Shown: positions 1-7,941 of the stretch, one piece after another
How positions within the stretch are numbered: position 1 is the stretch's first letter
How the letters are laid out: the number at the start of each line of letters is the position of its first letter
Assembly (NCBI GenBank): GCA_014799395.1
Contig: JAAVID010000013.1
Span: 1 to 64,000, forward strand
DNA length: 64,000 bases
Source of the DNA: Oscillospiraceae bacterium
GTDB lineage: Bacteria > Bacillota > Clostridia > Oscillospirales > Ruminococcaceae
Direction of reading: 5' to 3'
The notes under the pieces: model-generated
What the model saw: only the letters and a program-made list of their open reading frames with translations
What the model was told of the DNA's origin: nothing
Database searches by the model: none
Position numbers and translations under genes: made by a program

Positions 1-1249
1 CGACGGGCTCGCCGAGCAGACCGTTCAAGAGCCTGTACTCAAGCACATTTACAAATTCCTCCTCCGAAACGGGGTCAATATCGGTAAGGTCGAACTCGTA
101 AATATTGCCCTCGATATCGACAAGCGTTCCGCTGTTCTGATAACCCCACGCGAAATTGCGGTAGTTATCTATCAGCACTATATCCGATGACTGCTCGGCG
201 GTCTCGCGCCATACTATGTTTTCCCCGCGCGAAATGCCCTCGGTTATCAGCTCCGTCAGCCTGTTATACGAGGAATTGTCTCCGCCGACGCTTGAGGGAT
301 AGTAACACTTATCGCCTATTACGAGAACGCCCGTTCCTCCCTCAACTATGGGATTTTCGTAAAGAATACCGTCGGAAATCCTCCACGACCTGCCCGCGCG
401 GTCGTTTCTTATGATAAGCTCGCCGTTAAAGCTCCCCCCTCCGACGCTGTCGTCCTCGTCGAAAACGATAGGCTCGGTGCTCTCTATCTCCGCGATAAGC
501 TCCCAAAGCTCACGGGAAGCCTCATCGGTGAGCGCGCCGCTGTATTTTGTATGGGTTCGCGTTTGATATTCGTATACCACGGCAGTGCCCGTAAACTCGC
601 AGTCCTCAAACCTTGTGAGCGTTATCTTTTCCTTGTCGCGGCGCTCGGGAGCGTAATTTCCGCTCTTCGCCCTCTCGTAAAGCCCGTCGAACAGGTGCTC
701 AACTCCGAGAAAGTCCTCGTAGCAAACGAAATTTTCACCGCCGTATTCAATCCCCTCGATAATGACCGCGGGCGTGTCGATGATAACGTCCGCGCCGTTG
801 GAAAACGTATCGGAGGTATACCCCGCGCGGACGGTGTATTCCTTGTCGTCCGATTTGCTTTTCAATATCAGCTCGTCGGTCGGAAGATAGTTTATCTGCC
901 GATCCGCTCCCTCGGGAATGTTGCTTAACGGCTCTTGGCGTTCGGTCTCCCAAAGATAATCCCAAAGCTCGTCGATAATAACGCCGTCCGTAATGTCGGT
1001 TATCTCGCCGTCCTCACCTCGCACGCTGAAAACATAATCGCTGCTGCGTTTCTCGGTGAGCCTGAATACCGATTGAATTTCCTCAACCTCGGACGAACTT
1101 TCCGTAATCGTTGAGCTTTCGGTCGACGACATATCCGCGCCCTTGGTCTCCGAATCTCCGACGCCGAAAACGATCTCGTTTCCCGAATTATTTTCCGCGC
1201 ACCCCGCGAGCATTAACGCCGAAAAAATAACCGCAAATATTTTTTTCAT
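1..1249 (-). CDS. Putative lipoprotein, C-terminus cut by window edge
   Basis: Open reading frame from ATG at 1249 running off the left edge without a stop, about 416 codons visible. The N-terminus is a lipoprotein signal peptide (MKKIFAVIFSALMLAGC) with lipobox LAGC and the lipidated Cys at residue 17. A Ser/Thr/Glu-rich linker follows at about residues 35-60, then a mixed globular region with repeated Asp/Glu-Gly turns. I recognise no enzymatic motif. It is probably a surface lipoprotein anchored in the outer leaflet of the membrane. The SGNH hydrolase gene upstream on the same strand is separated from it by a terminator, so the two are probably independent units. Confidence 0.75.
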   Translation of the reverse strand, partial: MKKIFAVIFSALMLAGCAENNSGNEIVFGVGDSETKGADMSSTESSTITESSSEVEEIQSVFRLTEKRSSDYVFSVRGEDGEITDITDGVIIDELWDYLWETERQEPLSNIPEGADRQINYLPTDELILKSKSDDKEYTVRAGYTSDTFSNGADVIIDTPAVIIEGIEYGGENFVCYEDFLGVEHLFDGLYERAKSGNYAPERRDKEKITLTRFEDCEFTGTAVVYEYQTRTHTKYSGALTDEASRELWELIAEIESTEPIVFDEDDSVGGGSFNGELIIRNDRAGRSWRISDGILYENPIVEGGTGVLVIGDKCYYPSSVGGDNSSYNRLTELITEGISRGENIVWRETAEQSSDIVLIDNYRNFAWGYQNSGTLVDIEGNIYEFDLTDIDPVSEEEFVNVLEYRLLNGLLGEPV

Positions 1250-1334
1250 ATTGACCCTCTTTTCGCAGAATTACCCTTATACATATAATACCATATAACC
1301 TGCGAAAGGGTTTCACTTTTTTTAAAAAATTCTT

Positions 1335-1373
1335 CAAAAAAAATTTCGGGAATACTCGTGAGTTCTCCCGAAA
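1335..1373 (-). terminator. Rho-independent terminator after the SGNH hydrolase
   Basis: Read on the minus strand, a TTTCGGGA...TCCCGAAA stem with an inner ACTC/GAGT stem is followed by a run of eight T. It lies about 40 bp past the stop of the SGNH gene. Confidence 0.75.
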
Positions 1374-1414
1374 AAATACCGTATTCGCTTAGCCGACTTC
1401 CGTCTATTTTCAGT

Positions 1415-2242
1415 CTAAAGTTTACTTTCCGACGGAGTGTCAAGAATTTCGGAAACAGCCTCATAAATTTTGTAATGCCCCGCGCTGCTCGGGTGAATAT
1501 CCAGCTTTCCGATATTCGTATAACCCGCTTCGTGACCCTTGAAAACCTCGTAAATATCGGCGATGAAAATACGGTCGCCCTCGAGCGATTTAATACCGTC
1601 GTTCAGCGCGGCTAGCTTTTCCTCGGCGGCTTCCGAAGCGGCGGTGAGCAGAACATTCCCCGCGAACGGATTATAAACGGTGAGCAGAATAATTCTCGCG
1701 TCGGGATTGAGAGACGAGATTTTTTCCGTTACCTTGCGGATATTCCCGACCGTTCCGTCAACGTCGACATTTCGCGCCGCCGTCAGCGCGGACTGCAAGA
1801 TACCGTTGGAATATTCCGAGATATTCCCCGCCGAAATATCGCCCTCGAGTATCGACAAAAAGAAATCCGTATCGGTGAACGCGCGGGTCTTTATCGCGTC
1901 GAGCATGGGCTTTAAGAAATCGTTTCCGCCTATCGAGATTATCACGTTGTCCGTCTCCGATACCGAGCTCACAAGGGGGCTGTTTTTATCGGAAAAAACC
2001 TCAAGCAGCTCGTCCGATCTTCTGCCGTCAACGGCGTAATTTTCGTACTCCGCGCTCTCCGCGCCGAGCAGATTTCCGAAGCTGTCGAGAGCGCTGTAAT
2101 TGTTCCCCGAGACGTATTCCGAAAGCCCGTAGCCCGAGGCTATCGAATCGCCTATCACCGTCACCGAGCCGTATTTTTTCGACTCCGAATTCGCCGAAAG
2201 CATACTCAGAAAAACCGCCGCGCATATCAGTAATTTTTTCAT
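1415..2242 (-). CDS. SGNH/GDSL-family hydrolase, secreted
   Basis: A 275-residue SGNH hydrolase, probably an esterase, lipase or carbohydrate deacetylase acting outside the cell. Block I is VIGDSIASGYGL, with the nucleophile Ser at about residue 33. Block III is the IGGNDF segment, and block V is DIHPSSAGH near the C-terminus, giving the catalytic Asp and His. A hydrophobic signal peptide spans about residues 4-17. The start is taken at the ATG at 2242 because AAAGGAG sits just upstream; an in-frame ATG six codons earlier lacks such a site. Substrate cannot be told from sequence. Confidence 0.85.
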   Translation of the reverse strand: MKKLLICAAVFLSMLSANSESKKYGSVTVIGDSIASGYGLSEYVSGNNYSALDSFGNLLGAESAEYENYAVDGRRSDELLEVFSDKNSPLVSSVSETDNVIISIGGNDFLKPMLDAIKTRAFTDTDFFLSILEGDISAGNISEYSNGILQSALTAARNVDVDGTVGNIRKVTEKISSLNPDARIILLTVYNPFAGNVLLTAASEAAEEKLAALNDGIKSLEGDRIFIADIYEVFKGHEAGYTNIGKLDIHPSSAGHYKIYEAVSEILDTPSESKL

Positions 2243-2391
2243 TTTAATTCTCCTTTTCAAAAGACTGCTTTATAATTATTGCCTTAACAAACTGTTTTAT
2301 CCCACTCGCGGCTTGACGTATCGGCTGTGAAAATTATGTTATTTCTCCATAATTTCCCCGTTTTTTTTGGTAAATTTATAAATATTGACTA

Positions 2392-2420
2392 TTGAAATTG
2401 ACAAGCTATTATGGTATAAT
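2392..2420 (+). promoter_or_regulatory. Promoter for the SCP2-like gene
   Basis: -35 TTGAAA (2392-2397) and -10 TATAAT (2415-2420) with a 17-bp spacer, about 100 bp before the start codon. Confidence 0.65.
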
Positions 2421-2528
2421 TTTTATGGTAGTAAAATACCGCGTGGAAAAGGTAAAACTTATGAAGAGGTTGGCAATGCTCCGAGTATGCTTTGACCTCT
2501 GGCTTTGATTGTAGGAGGATATTCTAAT

Positions 2529-3086
2529 ATGAATAACGTAGAACTGGCAAAAAAGGTTGAGGGGTATCTCAAGGGAAGCGCGGCAAAGGCTAAAAAGTTT
2601 GAAGATCTGGTTGCGGTTTCTTTCTCTCTTCTTTCCGAAAACAACGAGGATATGTTCGTTGCTGTAAGAGAGGGTAAAATTATAATTGATCACTATGCTT
2701 ATAACGATAACAATTGCGCAGTCGAGGCTTCCGCGGAGATCATCGACAAGATGTTCTCGGGCGAGCTTTCGTTTGACGAGGCTCTTTCCAACGGCTCGGT
2801 TCAGGTAAAGAGCGGCGACCCCGCTAAGCTCAAGGCTCTTGAGTGTCTTGTTCCGTCCAAGAAGGCTAAGACCACCGCAAAGGCTGCCGAAAAGAAGGCT
2901 CCCGCTAAAAAGGCTGCTCCCGCCGCAAAGACCGAGGAGAAGAAAGCAGCTCCCGCTGCTCCCGTAGCTCCCGCAGTAAAGCCCGCAGAGAAAAAGGAAG
3001 CTCCCGCTGCCGCAGCAAAAGCTCCCGAAAAGAAGCCCGCTCCCGCGGCAAAGGCACCCGCTAAGGGCAAGGGCAAGAAGAAGTAA
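2529..3086 (+). CDS. SCP2-like domain protein with Lys/Ala/Pro-rich tail
   Basis: A 185-residue protein in two parts. Residues 1 to about 112 resemble a sterol-carrier/SCP2-like domain: a short beta sheet, then an acidic helix, a GELSFDEALSNG segment and a final helix after VKSGDPAKLKAL. Such domains bind lipids or other hydrophobic ligands. From about residue 112 to the end it is almost entirely Lys, Ala and Pro in KKAPAKKAAPAAK-like repeats, ending GKGKKK, as in histone-H1-like bacterial tails. The start at 2529 follows TAGGAGG; an earlier in-frame start has no ribosome binding site. It is monocistronic, with its own promoter and terminator. The tail suggests nucleic-acid or polyanion binding, which is inference. 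Confidence 0.7.
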   Translation: MNNVELAKKVEGYLKGSAAKAKKFEDLVAVSFSLLSENNEDMFVAVREGKIIIDHYAYNDNNCAVEASAEIIDKMFSGELSFDEALSNGSVQVKSGDPAKLKALECLVPSKKAKTTAKAAEKKAPAKKAAPAAKTEEKKAAPAAPVAPAVKPAEKKEAPAAAAKAPEKKPAPAAKAPAKGKGKKK

Positions 3087-3106
3087 GTCATATAAAATAT
3101 AAATAA

Positions 3107-3137
3107 AAACAGCAGCCTCAACCGCTGCTGTTTTTTA
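3107..3137 (+). terminator. Rho-independent terminator
   Basis: AACAGCAGC...GCTGCTGTT stem followed by TTTTTT, 20 bp after the SCP2-like gene. Confidence 0.85.
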
Positions 3138-3191
3138 TTATCTTGACGAACTCCGTCGACAATACTTTTCCGATTTTTTCACAATATGCCC

Positions 3192-3220
3192 TTGACAAAC
3201 AGCGAAAAAAATGGTAAAAT
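3192..3220 (+). promoter_or_regulatory. Promoter for tRNA-Gly
   Basis: -35 TTGACA (3192-3197) and -10 TAAAAT (3215-3220), spacer 17 bp, with the mature tRNA starting 11 bp later. Confidence 0.75.
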
Positions 3221-3231
3221 TATAATGTAAC

Positions 3232-3305
3232 GCGGATATAGTTTATCGGTAAAACATTAGCTTCCCAAGCTGAGGTGGTGGGTTCGACTCCCATTATCCG
3301 CTCCA
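3232..3305 (+). tRNA. tRNA-Gly (CCC anticodon)
   Basis: A 74-nt cloverleaf. The acceptor stem GCGGATA pairs with TATCCGC. The anticodon stem TTAGC/GCTGA encloses the loop TTCCCAA, giving anticodon CCC. The T loop reads TTCGACT, and CCA is encoded at 3303-3305. It has its own consensus promoter and is followed at once by a 23-bp perfect hairpin. Confidence 0.93.
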
Positions 3306-3354
3306 GGTTTCCAAAAAGGCTCTCTTGCTTTGCAAGAGAGCCTTTTTGGAAACC
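3306..3354 (+). terminator. Perfect 23-bp hairpin abutting the tRNA 3' end
   Basis: Arms 3306-3328 and 3332-3354 are perfect reverse complements around a TTT loop. The hairpin starts at the first base after the encoded CCA. It can serve as transcription terminator and 3'-processing guide, although no U-run follows. It is the first of three tandem hairpins. Confidence 0.7.
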
Positions 3355-3479
3355 GCAATGGCATTTTTGGCTCCGCTTTGCGGAGCCGAAAATGCTCATT
3401 GCTAGCGCAGTTTTTGCGCGAATTGCCCTAATGGCAATTCGATTTTGCGCTTCGCGCAAAATTTCCGCAAAAACTGCGC
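3355..3479. repeat. Two further long hairpins forming a palindrome cluster
   Basis: 3355-3402 is a hairpin of about 22 bp around TTT with one bulge (GGCTCCGC/GCGGAGCC core). 3405-3479 has an outer 14-bp stem (3405-3418 with 3466-3479) enclosing two smaller hairpins, GAATTGCC/GGCAATTC and ATTTTGCGC/GCGCAAAAT. No coding signal is seen here. With the tRNA-proximal hairpin the cluster covers about 175 bp. Confidence 0.75.
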
Positions 3480-3557
3480 GGGTTGCTCTTCTCGGTGGGG
3501 TGGTGTTTCGGCTTGGGTGCCGGGGGCGAGTTTAGTGTATAACGCGCGTAAAAAATT

Positions 3558-3592
3558 AACCCCGCCGTCTCCGAATTTGGGGCGGCGGGGTT
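3558..3592 (-). terminator. Terminator of the liv / kinase operon
   Basis: CCCCGCCG/CGGCGGGG stem. On the minus strand it is followed by GGTTAATTTTTT, just past the stop of the cytidylate-kinase-like gene. Plus-strand reading also meets TTTTGTTT. The bases between 3480 and 3557 hold nothing I recognise. Confidence 0.75.
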
Positions 3593-3602
3593 TTGTTTGA
3601 TT

Positions 3603-4223
3603 TTATCCCAACTTTATTTTTATATAGTCCACGATAATATCCACGCACTTGTCAAAGCCGAGGTCGCCGCTGTTAAGGCACAGGTCGTAATTCCGCGCGT
3701 CTATCCACTCTCTGCCCGTATGCGCCTTGTAGTAAGCCGCGCGCTCCTTGTCGGTGACGGCGATCTTTTTCAGCGCCTCCTTGCGGTCGGTGATACCCTT
3801 GACCTCGGCAACGTTCTTCACACAATTCTCCTCGTCCGCATACACGAACACGCGAACCACGTTATCCCGTCCGCTCAACACAAAGTCCGCGCAGCGTCCC
3901 ACGATAATGCAGGATTTCTCGTCCGCGAGCTTCTTCATCACCATTGCCTGGTAGTTAAAAAGATTTTCCTCTGACGTGAACGACTTCTTATCGGGCGAGA
4001 TAACGCCGCCCTTGTACACGCCCGTTTTCCCGAAAACGCCCGGCTTGGTCTTTTCGTCCGTCTGCCCGAAAAGAGCCTCGTTGATACCGCTCTCCTCGGA
4101 GGCGAGCTTGATCAGATCCTTATCGTAAAAATCGATACACAGCTTTTCGGACAGCCTCTGCCCTATCGTTCTTCCGCCGCTTCCGTAACCGCGCGCGATA
4201 GTAATAATAACCTTTTTATCCAT
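3603..4223 (-). CDS. Cytidylate kinase-like family protein
   Basis: A 206-residue P-loop protein of the cytidylate-kinase-like family. The N-terminus ITIARGYGSGGRTIGQRL is the variant P-loop of this family, followed by a DKDLIKLA segment. The middle contains IIVGRCADFVL and an arginine-rich lid near TDKERAAYYKAHTGREW. The family is related to CMP kinase but is not the housekeeping enzyme, and the true substrate is unknown. The gene starts 3 bp after livF, so it is the distal gene of the branched-chain amino-acid transporter operon; a link to transport is not obvious. Terminator immediately downstream. Confidence 0.8.
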   Translation of the reverse strand: MDKKVIITIARGYGSGGRTIGQRLSEKLCIDFYDKDLIKLASEESGINEALFGQTDEKTKPGVFGKTGVYKGGVISPDKKSFTSEENLFNYQAMVMKKLADEKSCIIVGRCADFVLSGRDNVVRVFVYADEENCVKNVAEVKGITDRKEALKKIAVTDKERAAYYKAHTGREWIDARNYDLCLNSGDLGFDKCVDIIVDYIKIKLG

Positions 4224-4226
4224 AAT

Positions 4227-4937
4227 TTACTCTCCAAGATACGCTTTCTTTACCTGCTCGTTATCCATAAGCTCGTGAGCGTCGCCCGACAGCGCGATAT
4301 TGCCCGTCTCCAGAACGTACGCCCTGTTCGCTATGGACAGCGCCTTTTTCGCGTTCTGCTCTACCAGCAGCACCGTAGTTCCAGACTTGTTAATCTCCTG
4401 TATAATATCGAATATCTCGCTTACATACAACGGAGAAAGTCCCATAGACGGCTCGTCCATAAGGATTATCGAAGGCTTGGACATAAGCGCTCTGCCCATT
4501 GCGAGCATTTGCTGCTCGCCGCCCGAGAGCGTTCCCGCCGACTGACTTAAACGCTCCTTTAATCTCGGAAAGCGCTCGTAAATGCGCTCTAAGCTCTCGT
4601 TGATCTCCGCCTTATCCTTTCGCGTATACGCGCCGAGCATAAGGTTCTCGTAAACCGAAAGCTGAGCGAAAACACGCCGCCCCTCGGGAACGTGCGCCAT
4701 ACCCATTCCGACTATCTTATGCGCGGGAGTTTTTGTGAGCTCCTTGCCATTGAACTTTATCGACCCGTGCTTTGCCGCGACAAGACCCGTTATCGTGTGC
4801 AGAATGGTGGTCTTGCCCGCGCCGTTCGCGCCGATAAGCGCGATTATCTCGCCCTGCTCGACGTTAAAGGAAATACCCTTTATGGCGTTGATAGCGCCGT
4901 AGTATACCTCCAGATTTTCAATTTCCAGCATTGACAT
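4227..4937 (-). CDS. livF: Branched-chain amino-acid ABC transporter ATPase LivF
   Basis: A 236-residue ABC ATPase of the LivF type. Walker A is GANGAGKTT, the signature LSGGEQQ, Walker B ILMDEPSMGL and the switch region VLLVEQN. The LivF hallmarks MAHVPEGRRVF and SMGLSPLYV are present. It energises uptake of branched-chain amino acids (or related substrates) with LivG, LivH, LivM and the binding protein. It follows livG after 13 bp and is preceded by AGGGGG. Confidence 0.93.
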   Translation of the reverse strand: MSMLEIENLEVYYGAINAIKGISFNVEQGEIIALIGANGAGKTTILHTITGLVAAKHGSIKFNGKELTKTPAHKIVGMGMAHVPEGRRVFAQLSVYENLMLGAYTRKDKAEINESLERIYERFPRLKERLSQSAGTLSGGEQQMLAMGRALMSKPSIILMDEPSMGLSPLYVSEIFDIIQEINKSGTTVLLVEQNAKKALSIANRAYVLETGNIALSGDAHELMDNEQVKKAYLGE

Positions 4938-4950
4938 ATACAGCGCCCCC

Positions 4951-5724
4951 TTAATCGCCCAAGTAGGCAGTAATTACCTTCGGATCGTTCAGAACCGCCG
5001 AGGTCTCGCCCTGCGCAAGCTCCTGACCGAAGTTGAGCACGGTAAGCTCCTCGCAGATACCCGCGACCAGCTTCATATCGTGCTCTATCAATAAGATAGT
5101 CATGTCGAATTTTTCCCGTACAAAACGGATAGTGTCCATAAGCTCCGCGGTCTCGTTCGGGTTCATACCCGCCGCGGGCTCGTCGAGAAGGAGCAGCTTC
5201 GGGTCGGTCGCGAGCGCTCTCGCTATTTCGAGCTTCCGCTGCTTGCCGTAGGGCAGATTAGCCGAAAGCGCGTCCTTTTCGCCGTCCAAGTCGAACACCT
5301 TAAGAAGCTCGACCGCCTTTTCGGTCATCTGCTTTTCTTCCTTGAAGTAACGCGGCAGACGGAGTATACCCTCGATAGTCGTGTAACGCGTGTTGTTCTG
5401 CATACCGACCTTAACGTTATCGAGAACGCTCATAGCCTTGAACAATCGGATATTCTGAAACGTTCTCGCAATGCCGCTCTTGTTTATCTCCACGGGCGGC
5501 TTTCCCGTGATGTTCGCGCCGTCGAGGAAAATTCCTCCCGAAGTCGGCTTGTACACGCCCGTCAGCATATTGAACACGGTAGTCTTTCCCGCGCCGTTCG
5601 GTCCGATAAGACCGTAAAGCTGTCCCTTATTGACGCGCATATTCAGTCCGTCGACCGCGCGAAGTCCGCCGAATTGAATGGAAAGCTCTTTGACCTCAAG
5701 CATAGGAGTGTTTTGTTCGCTCAT
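4951..5724 (-). CDS. livG: Branched-chain amino-acid ABC transporter ATPase LivG
   Basis: A 257-residue ABC ATPase. Walker A is GPNGAGKTT, Walker B LLLLDEPAAGMNPNE and the switch LLIEHD. The signature is the LivG-type LPYGKQRKLEIARAL rather than LSGGQ, and ARTFQNIRLF lies in the Q-loop region. It is the second ATPase of the Liv transporter. Its ATG overlaps the livM stop (ATGA), indicating translational coupling. Confidence 0.93.
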   Translation of the reverse strand: MSEQNTPMLEVKELSIQFGGLRAVDGLNMRVNKGQLYGLIGPNGAGKTTVFNMLTGVYKPTSGGIFLDGANITGKPPVEINKSGIARTFQNIRLFKAMSVLDNVKVGMQNNTRYTTIEGILRLPRYFKEEKQMTEKAVELLKVFDLDGEKDALSANLPYGKQRKLEIARALATDPKLLLLDEPAAGMNPNETAELMDTIRFVREKFDMTILLIEHDMKLVAGICEELTVLNFGQELAQGETSAVLNDPKVITAYLGD

Positions 5725-6803
5725 TTATTCGGCACCTCTTTCTTTTTCGTGAATATCCCCTTGAACTTCCGCACGGGAGCGGACGCGCCGATACGCTCTC
5801 TCAGCTGAATAAAGAACGGCGCGTTGTTGAAGATCATCATACCGATAAGCACGATAGCGTAGATAAGCATACGGTAATTTCCGACCTCGCGGAACAGCTC
5901 GGGCAGCGCGTACAGGATTATCGTCGCGATTATCGAGCCGCGCAGACTGCCAAGTCCGCCGAGCACCACGAATACGAGTATCAGAATAGACAGGTTATAG
6001 TCGAATTTCTTAGCCGCCAGCAGCGAGATGGAGTGCGAATAGAGCGCTCCCGCAACGCCCGCGATAGCCGCCGAGATAGTAAACGCCATAAGTCTGAACT
6101 TCGTAACGTTGATACCCACCGACTGCGCCGCGATGTAGTTGTCGCGCACCGCCATACAAGCGCGTCCCGACTTGCTGTCGATAAACATCATAAGCGCCGC
6201 CAGACAGATAAGAAGCACGACGGAAACCACCCAGATGTTAGTATCCTGCGGCGCTGCCATTCCGATAGGTCCGCGCAGGAGCTCCTTCGCGCCCTCGGAA
6301 TTCTCCCCGAGGTCGGGAGCCTGCGTAAAGCCGAAATGCAGACCGTTGTTATCCATTACAAGGTAAATATTGTTTGCGAGCGACTTCATAATTTCACCGA
6401 AACCGAGCGTAACGATAGCCAGATAGTCTCCGCGGAGTCTTAAAACGGGTATTCCGATAAGTATGCCGAAAACCGCCGCCATAATTCCGCCAAGCACTAT
6501 CGCAAGCGCGAACCTCAGCCAGTCGGGGACCGCGAGGTTTGGCGAATTCTGTATCACCAGCGACACCGCGCCCGAAACATACGCGCCCACGCACATAAAT
6601 CCTGCGTGACCCAGCGACAGCTCGCCGAGCACTCCGACCGTCAGATTGAGCGAGATCGCCAGAATCACATAAATTCCTATCGGCACCAGCAAGCCGTTTA
6701 TCTTGTTGTTCAGCAGACCCGCCTGCGAGAACGCCGCCATTGCCAGAAACAGCACAGCCGCGCCGACAAAGGTTATAAGGTTATTTTTTGTTTGCTTTCT
6801 CAT
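5721..6803 (-). CDS. livM: Branched-chain amino-acid ABC transporter permease LivM
   Basis: A membrane permease of about 360 residues with roughly ten hydrophobic segments. It has the LivM signature LGELSLGHAGFMCVGAYVSG near residue 70 and the cytoplasmic coupling segment RDNYIAAQSVGINVTKFRL. The ATG at 6803 is preferred because AAGGTGG lies five bases upstream; a GTG nine bases earlier would put that site inside the gene. It forms the channel with LivH. It overlaps livG and follows livH by about 10 bp. Confidence 0.92.
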   Translation of the reverse strand: MRKQTKNNLITFVGAAVLFLAMAAFSQAGLLNNKINGLLVPIGIYVILAISLNLTVGVLGELSLGHAGFMCVGAYVSGAVSLVIQNSPNLAVPDWLRFALAIVLGGIMAAVFGILIGIPVLRLRGDYLAIVTLGFGEIMKSLANNIYLVMDNNGLHFGFTQAPDLGENSEGAKELLRGPIGMAAPQDTNIWVVSVVLLICLAALMMFIDSKSGRACMAVRDNYIAAQSVGINVTKFRLMAFTISAAIAGVAGALYSHSISLLAAKKFDYNLSILILVFVVLGGLGSLRGSIIATIILYALPELFREVGNYRMLIYAIVLIGMMIFNNAPFFIQLRERIGASAPVRKFKGIFTKKKEVPNK

Positions 6804-6813
6804 AGTTACCACC

Positions 6814-7761
6814 TTAAACCTTTTCGTTTATCTTCTTGCCCATAATTCCCGTAGGACGAACGACAAGAACTATTATCAATACAAGGAACACGATAGCGTC
6901 CGAAAGCTGCGAGCTTATATAAGCCTTAGACAGCTGTTCGATAACGCCCAGCAGCACGCCGCCTATCATAGCGCCGGGAATGCTGCCGATACCGCCGAAT
7001 ACCGCCGCGACGAACGCCTTGATACCGGGCATTGAGCCCGTATACGGAGTTATCTGCGGATAAGTCGAGCACATCAGCACCGCCGCGACCGCCGCCAGCG
7101 CCGAACCGATAGCAAACGTCAGCGTTATAGTGCCGTTTACGTTGATACCCATAAGCTGCGCCGCGCCCTTATCCTCGGAGCACGCGAGCATAGCCTTTCC
7201 CGCCTTGGTCTTGTTGATAAAAAGCGTGAGCATTACCATGATCACTATCGACACCACGATAGCGAGGAACGTCTCCATGGAAATGGTGAGCGCGGGCTTC
7301 AGGTCTCCGTAAGGGCTGTCGGCGGCAGCCGTGAAGAACAGCGGAGCCTTGCCCTCGTATACAAGCAGAAACGGAGGCGCGCCCGCCGCGATAGACGTGA
7401 ACATCTTCGGGTTAGCCGACTGCGTGAGCAGCGCGATGTTCTGCAAAAGATAGCTCACGCCGATAGCCGTGATAAGCACGGCAAGCGGAGGAGCTCCGCG
7501 CAAGGGCTTGTACGCCACCTTTTCGATGACGACGCCCAGCACCGTACACACCACGATCGAGATAACGATCGCCAGCCACACGGGACACCACGTCGTAGCC
7601 ATTGTGATAAGCGCCGCGTAGCCGCCTACCATTATAATGTCGCCGTGCGCGAAATTCAGCATTTTGGCGATACCGTAAACCATAGTATAGCCAAGCGCTA
7701 TCAGCGCATAGATCGAGCCCAAGCTCAACCCGTTTACCAGATACGAAACAAAGCTCATCAT
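6814..7761 (-). CDS. livH: Branched-chain amino-acid ABC transporter permease LivH
   Basis: A 315-residue permease with the LivH motif NFAHGDIIMVGGYAAL, multiple transmembrane helices, and GIKAFVAAVFGGIGSIPGAMIGG near the C-terminus. It starts at tandem ATG codons (7761/7758) after AAAGGAG; an upstream in-frame ATG has no binding site. First membrane gene after livJ, from which it is separated by 180 bp containing two hairpins. Confidence 0.92.
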   Translation of the reverse strand: MMSFVSYLVNGLSLGSIYALIALGYTMVYGIAKMLNFAHGDIIMVGGYAALITMATTWCPVWLAIVISIVVCTVLGVVIEKVAYKPLRGAPPLAVLITAIGVSYLLQNIALLTQSANPKMFTSIAAGAPPFLLVYEGKAPLFFTAAADSPYGDLKPALTISMETFLAIVVSIVIMVMLTLFINKTKAGKAMLACSEDKGAAQLMGINVNGTITLTFAIGSALAAVAAVLMCSTYPQITPYTGSMPGIKAFVAAVFGGIGSIPGAMIGGVLLGVIEQLSKAYISSQLSDAIVFLVLIIVLVVRPTGIMGKKINEKV

Positions 7762-7839
7762 AGAGCCGTTCTCCTTTCCATAAGGGAATTTGTTTTCATA
7801 GAAAAAAGGCTTCACTATGCCGCAATTCTATGAAAGCAA

Positions 7840-7919
7840 ATCCCCGACTATCGGGGATCTGCATTTTGCCCGAATTATGGCAAAGCCGTACAAGAGCCTA
7901 ACGCCCCTGTACGGTTTGC
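7840..7919 (-). promoter_or_regulatory. Two hairpins between livJ and livH (possible leaky terminator)
   Basis: 7880-7919 is a GCAAA/TTTGC plus CCGTACA/TGTACGG stem, and 7840-7858 is an ATCCCCGA/TCGGGGAT hairpin. Neither has a long U-run. Such structures between a binding-protein gene and its permease genes commonly keep the binding protein in excess by partial termination or 3'-end protection; the role here is inferred. Confidence 0.5.
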
Positions 7920-7941
7920 GAATTAACTTATAATTCAGCTA

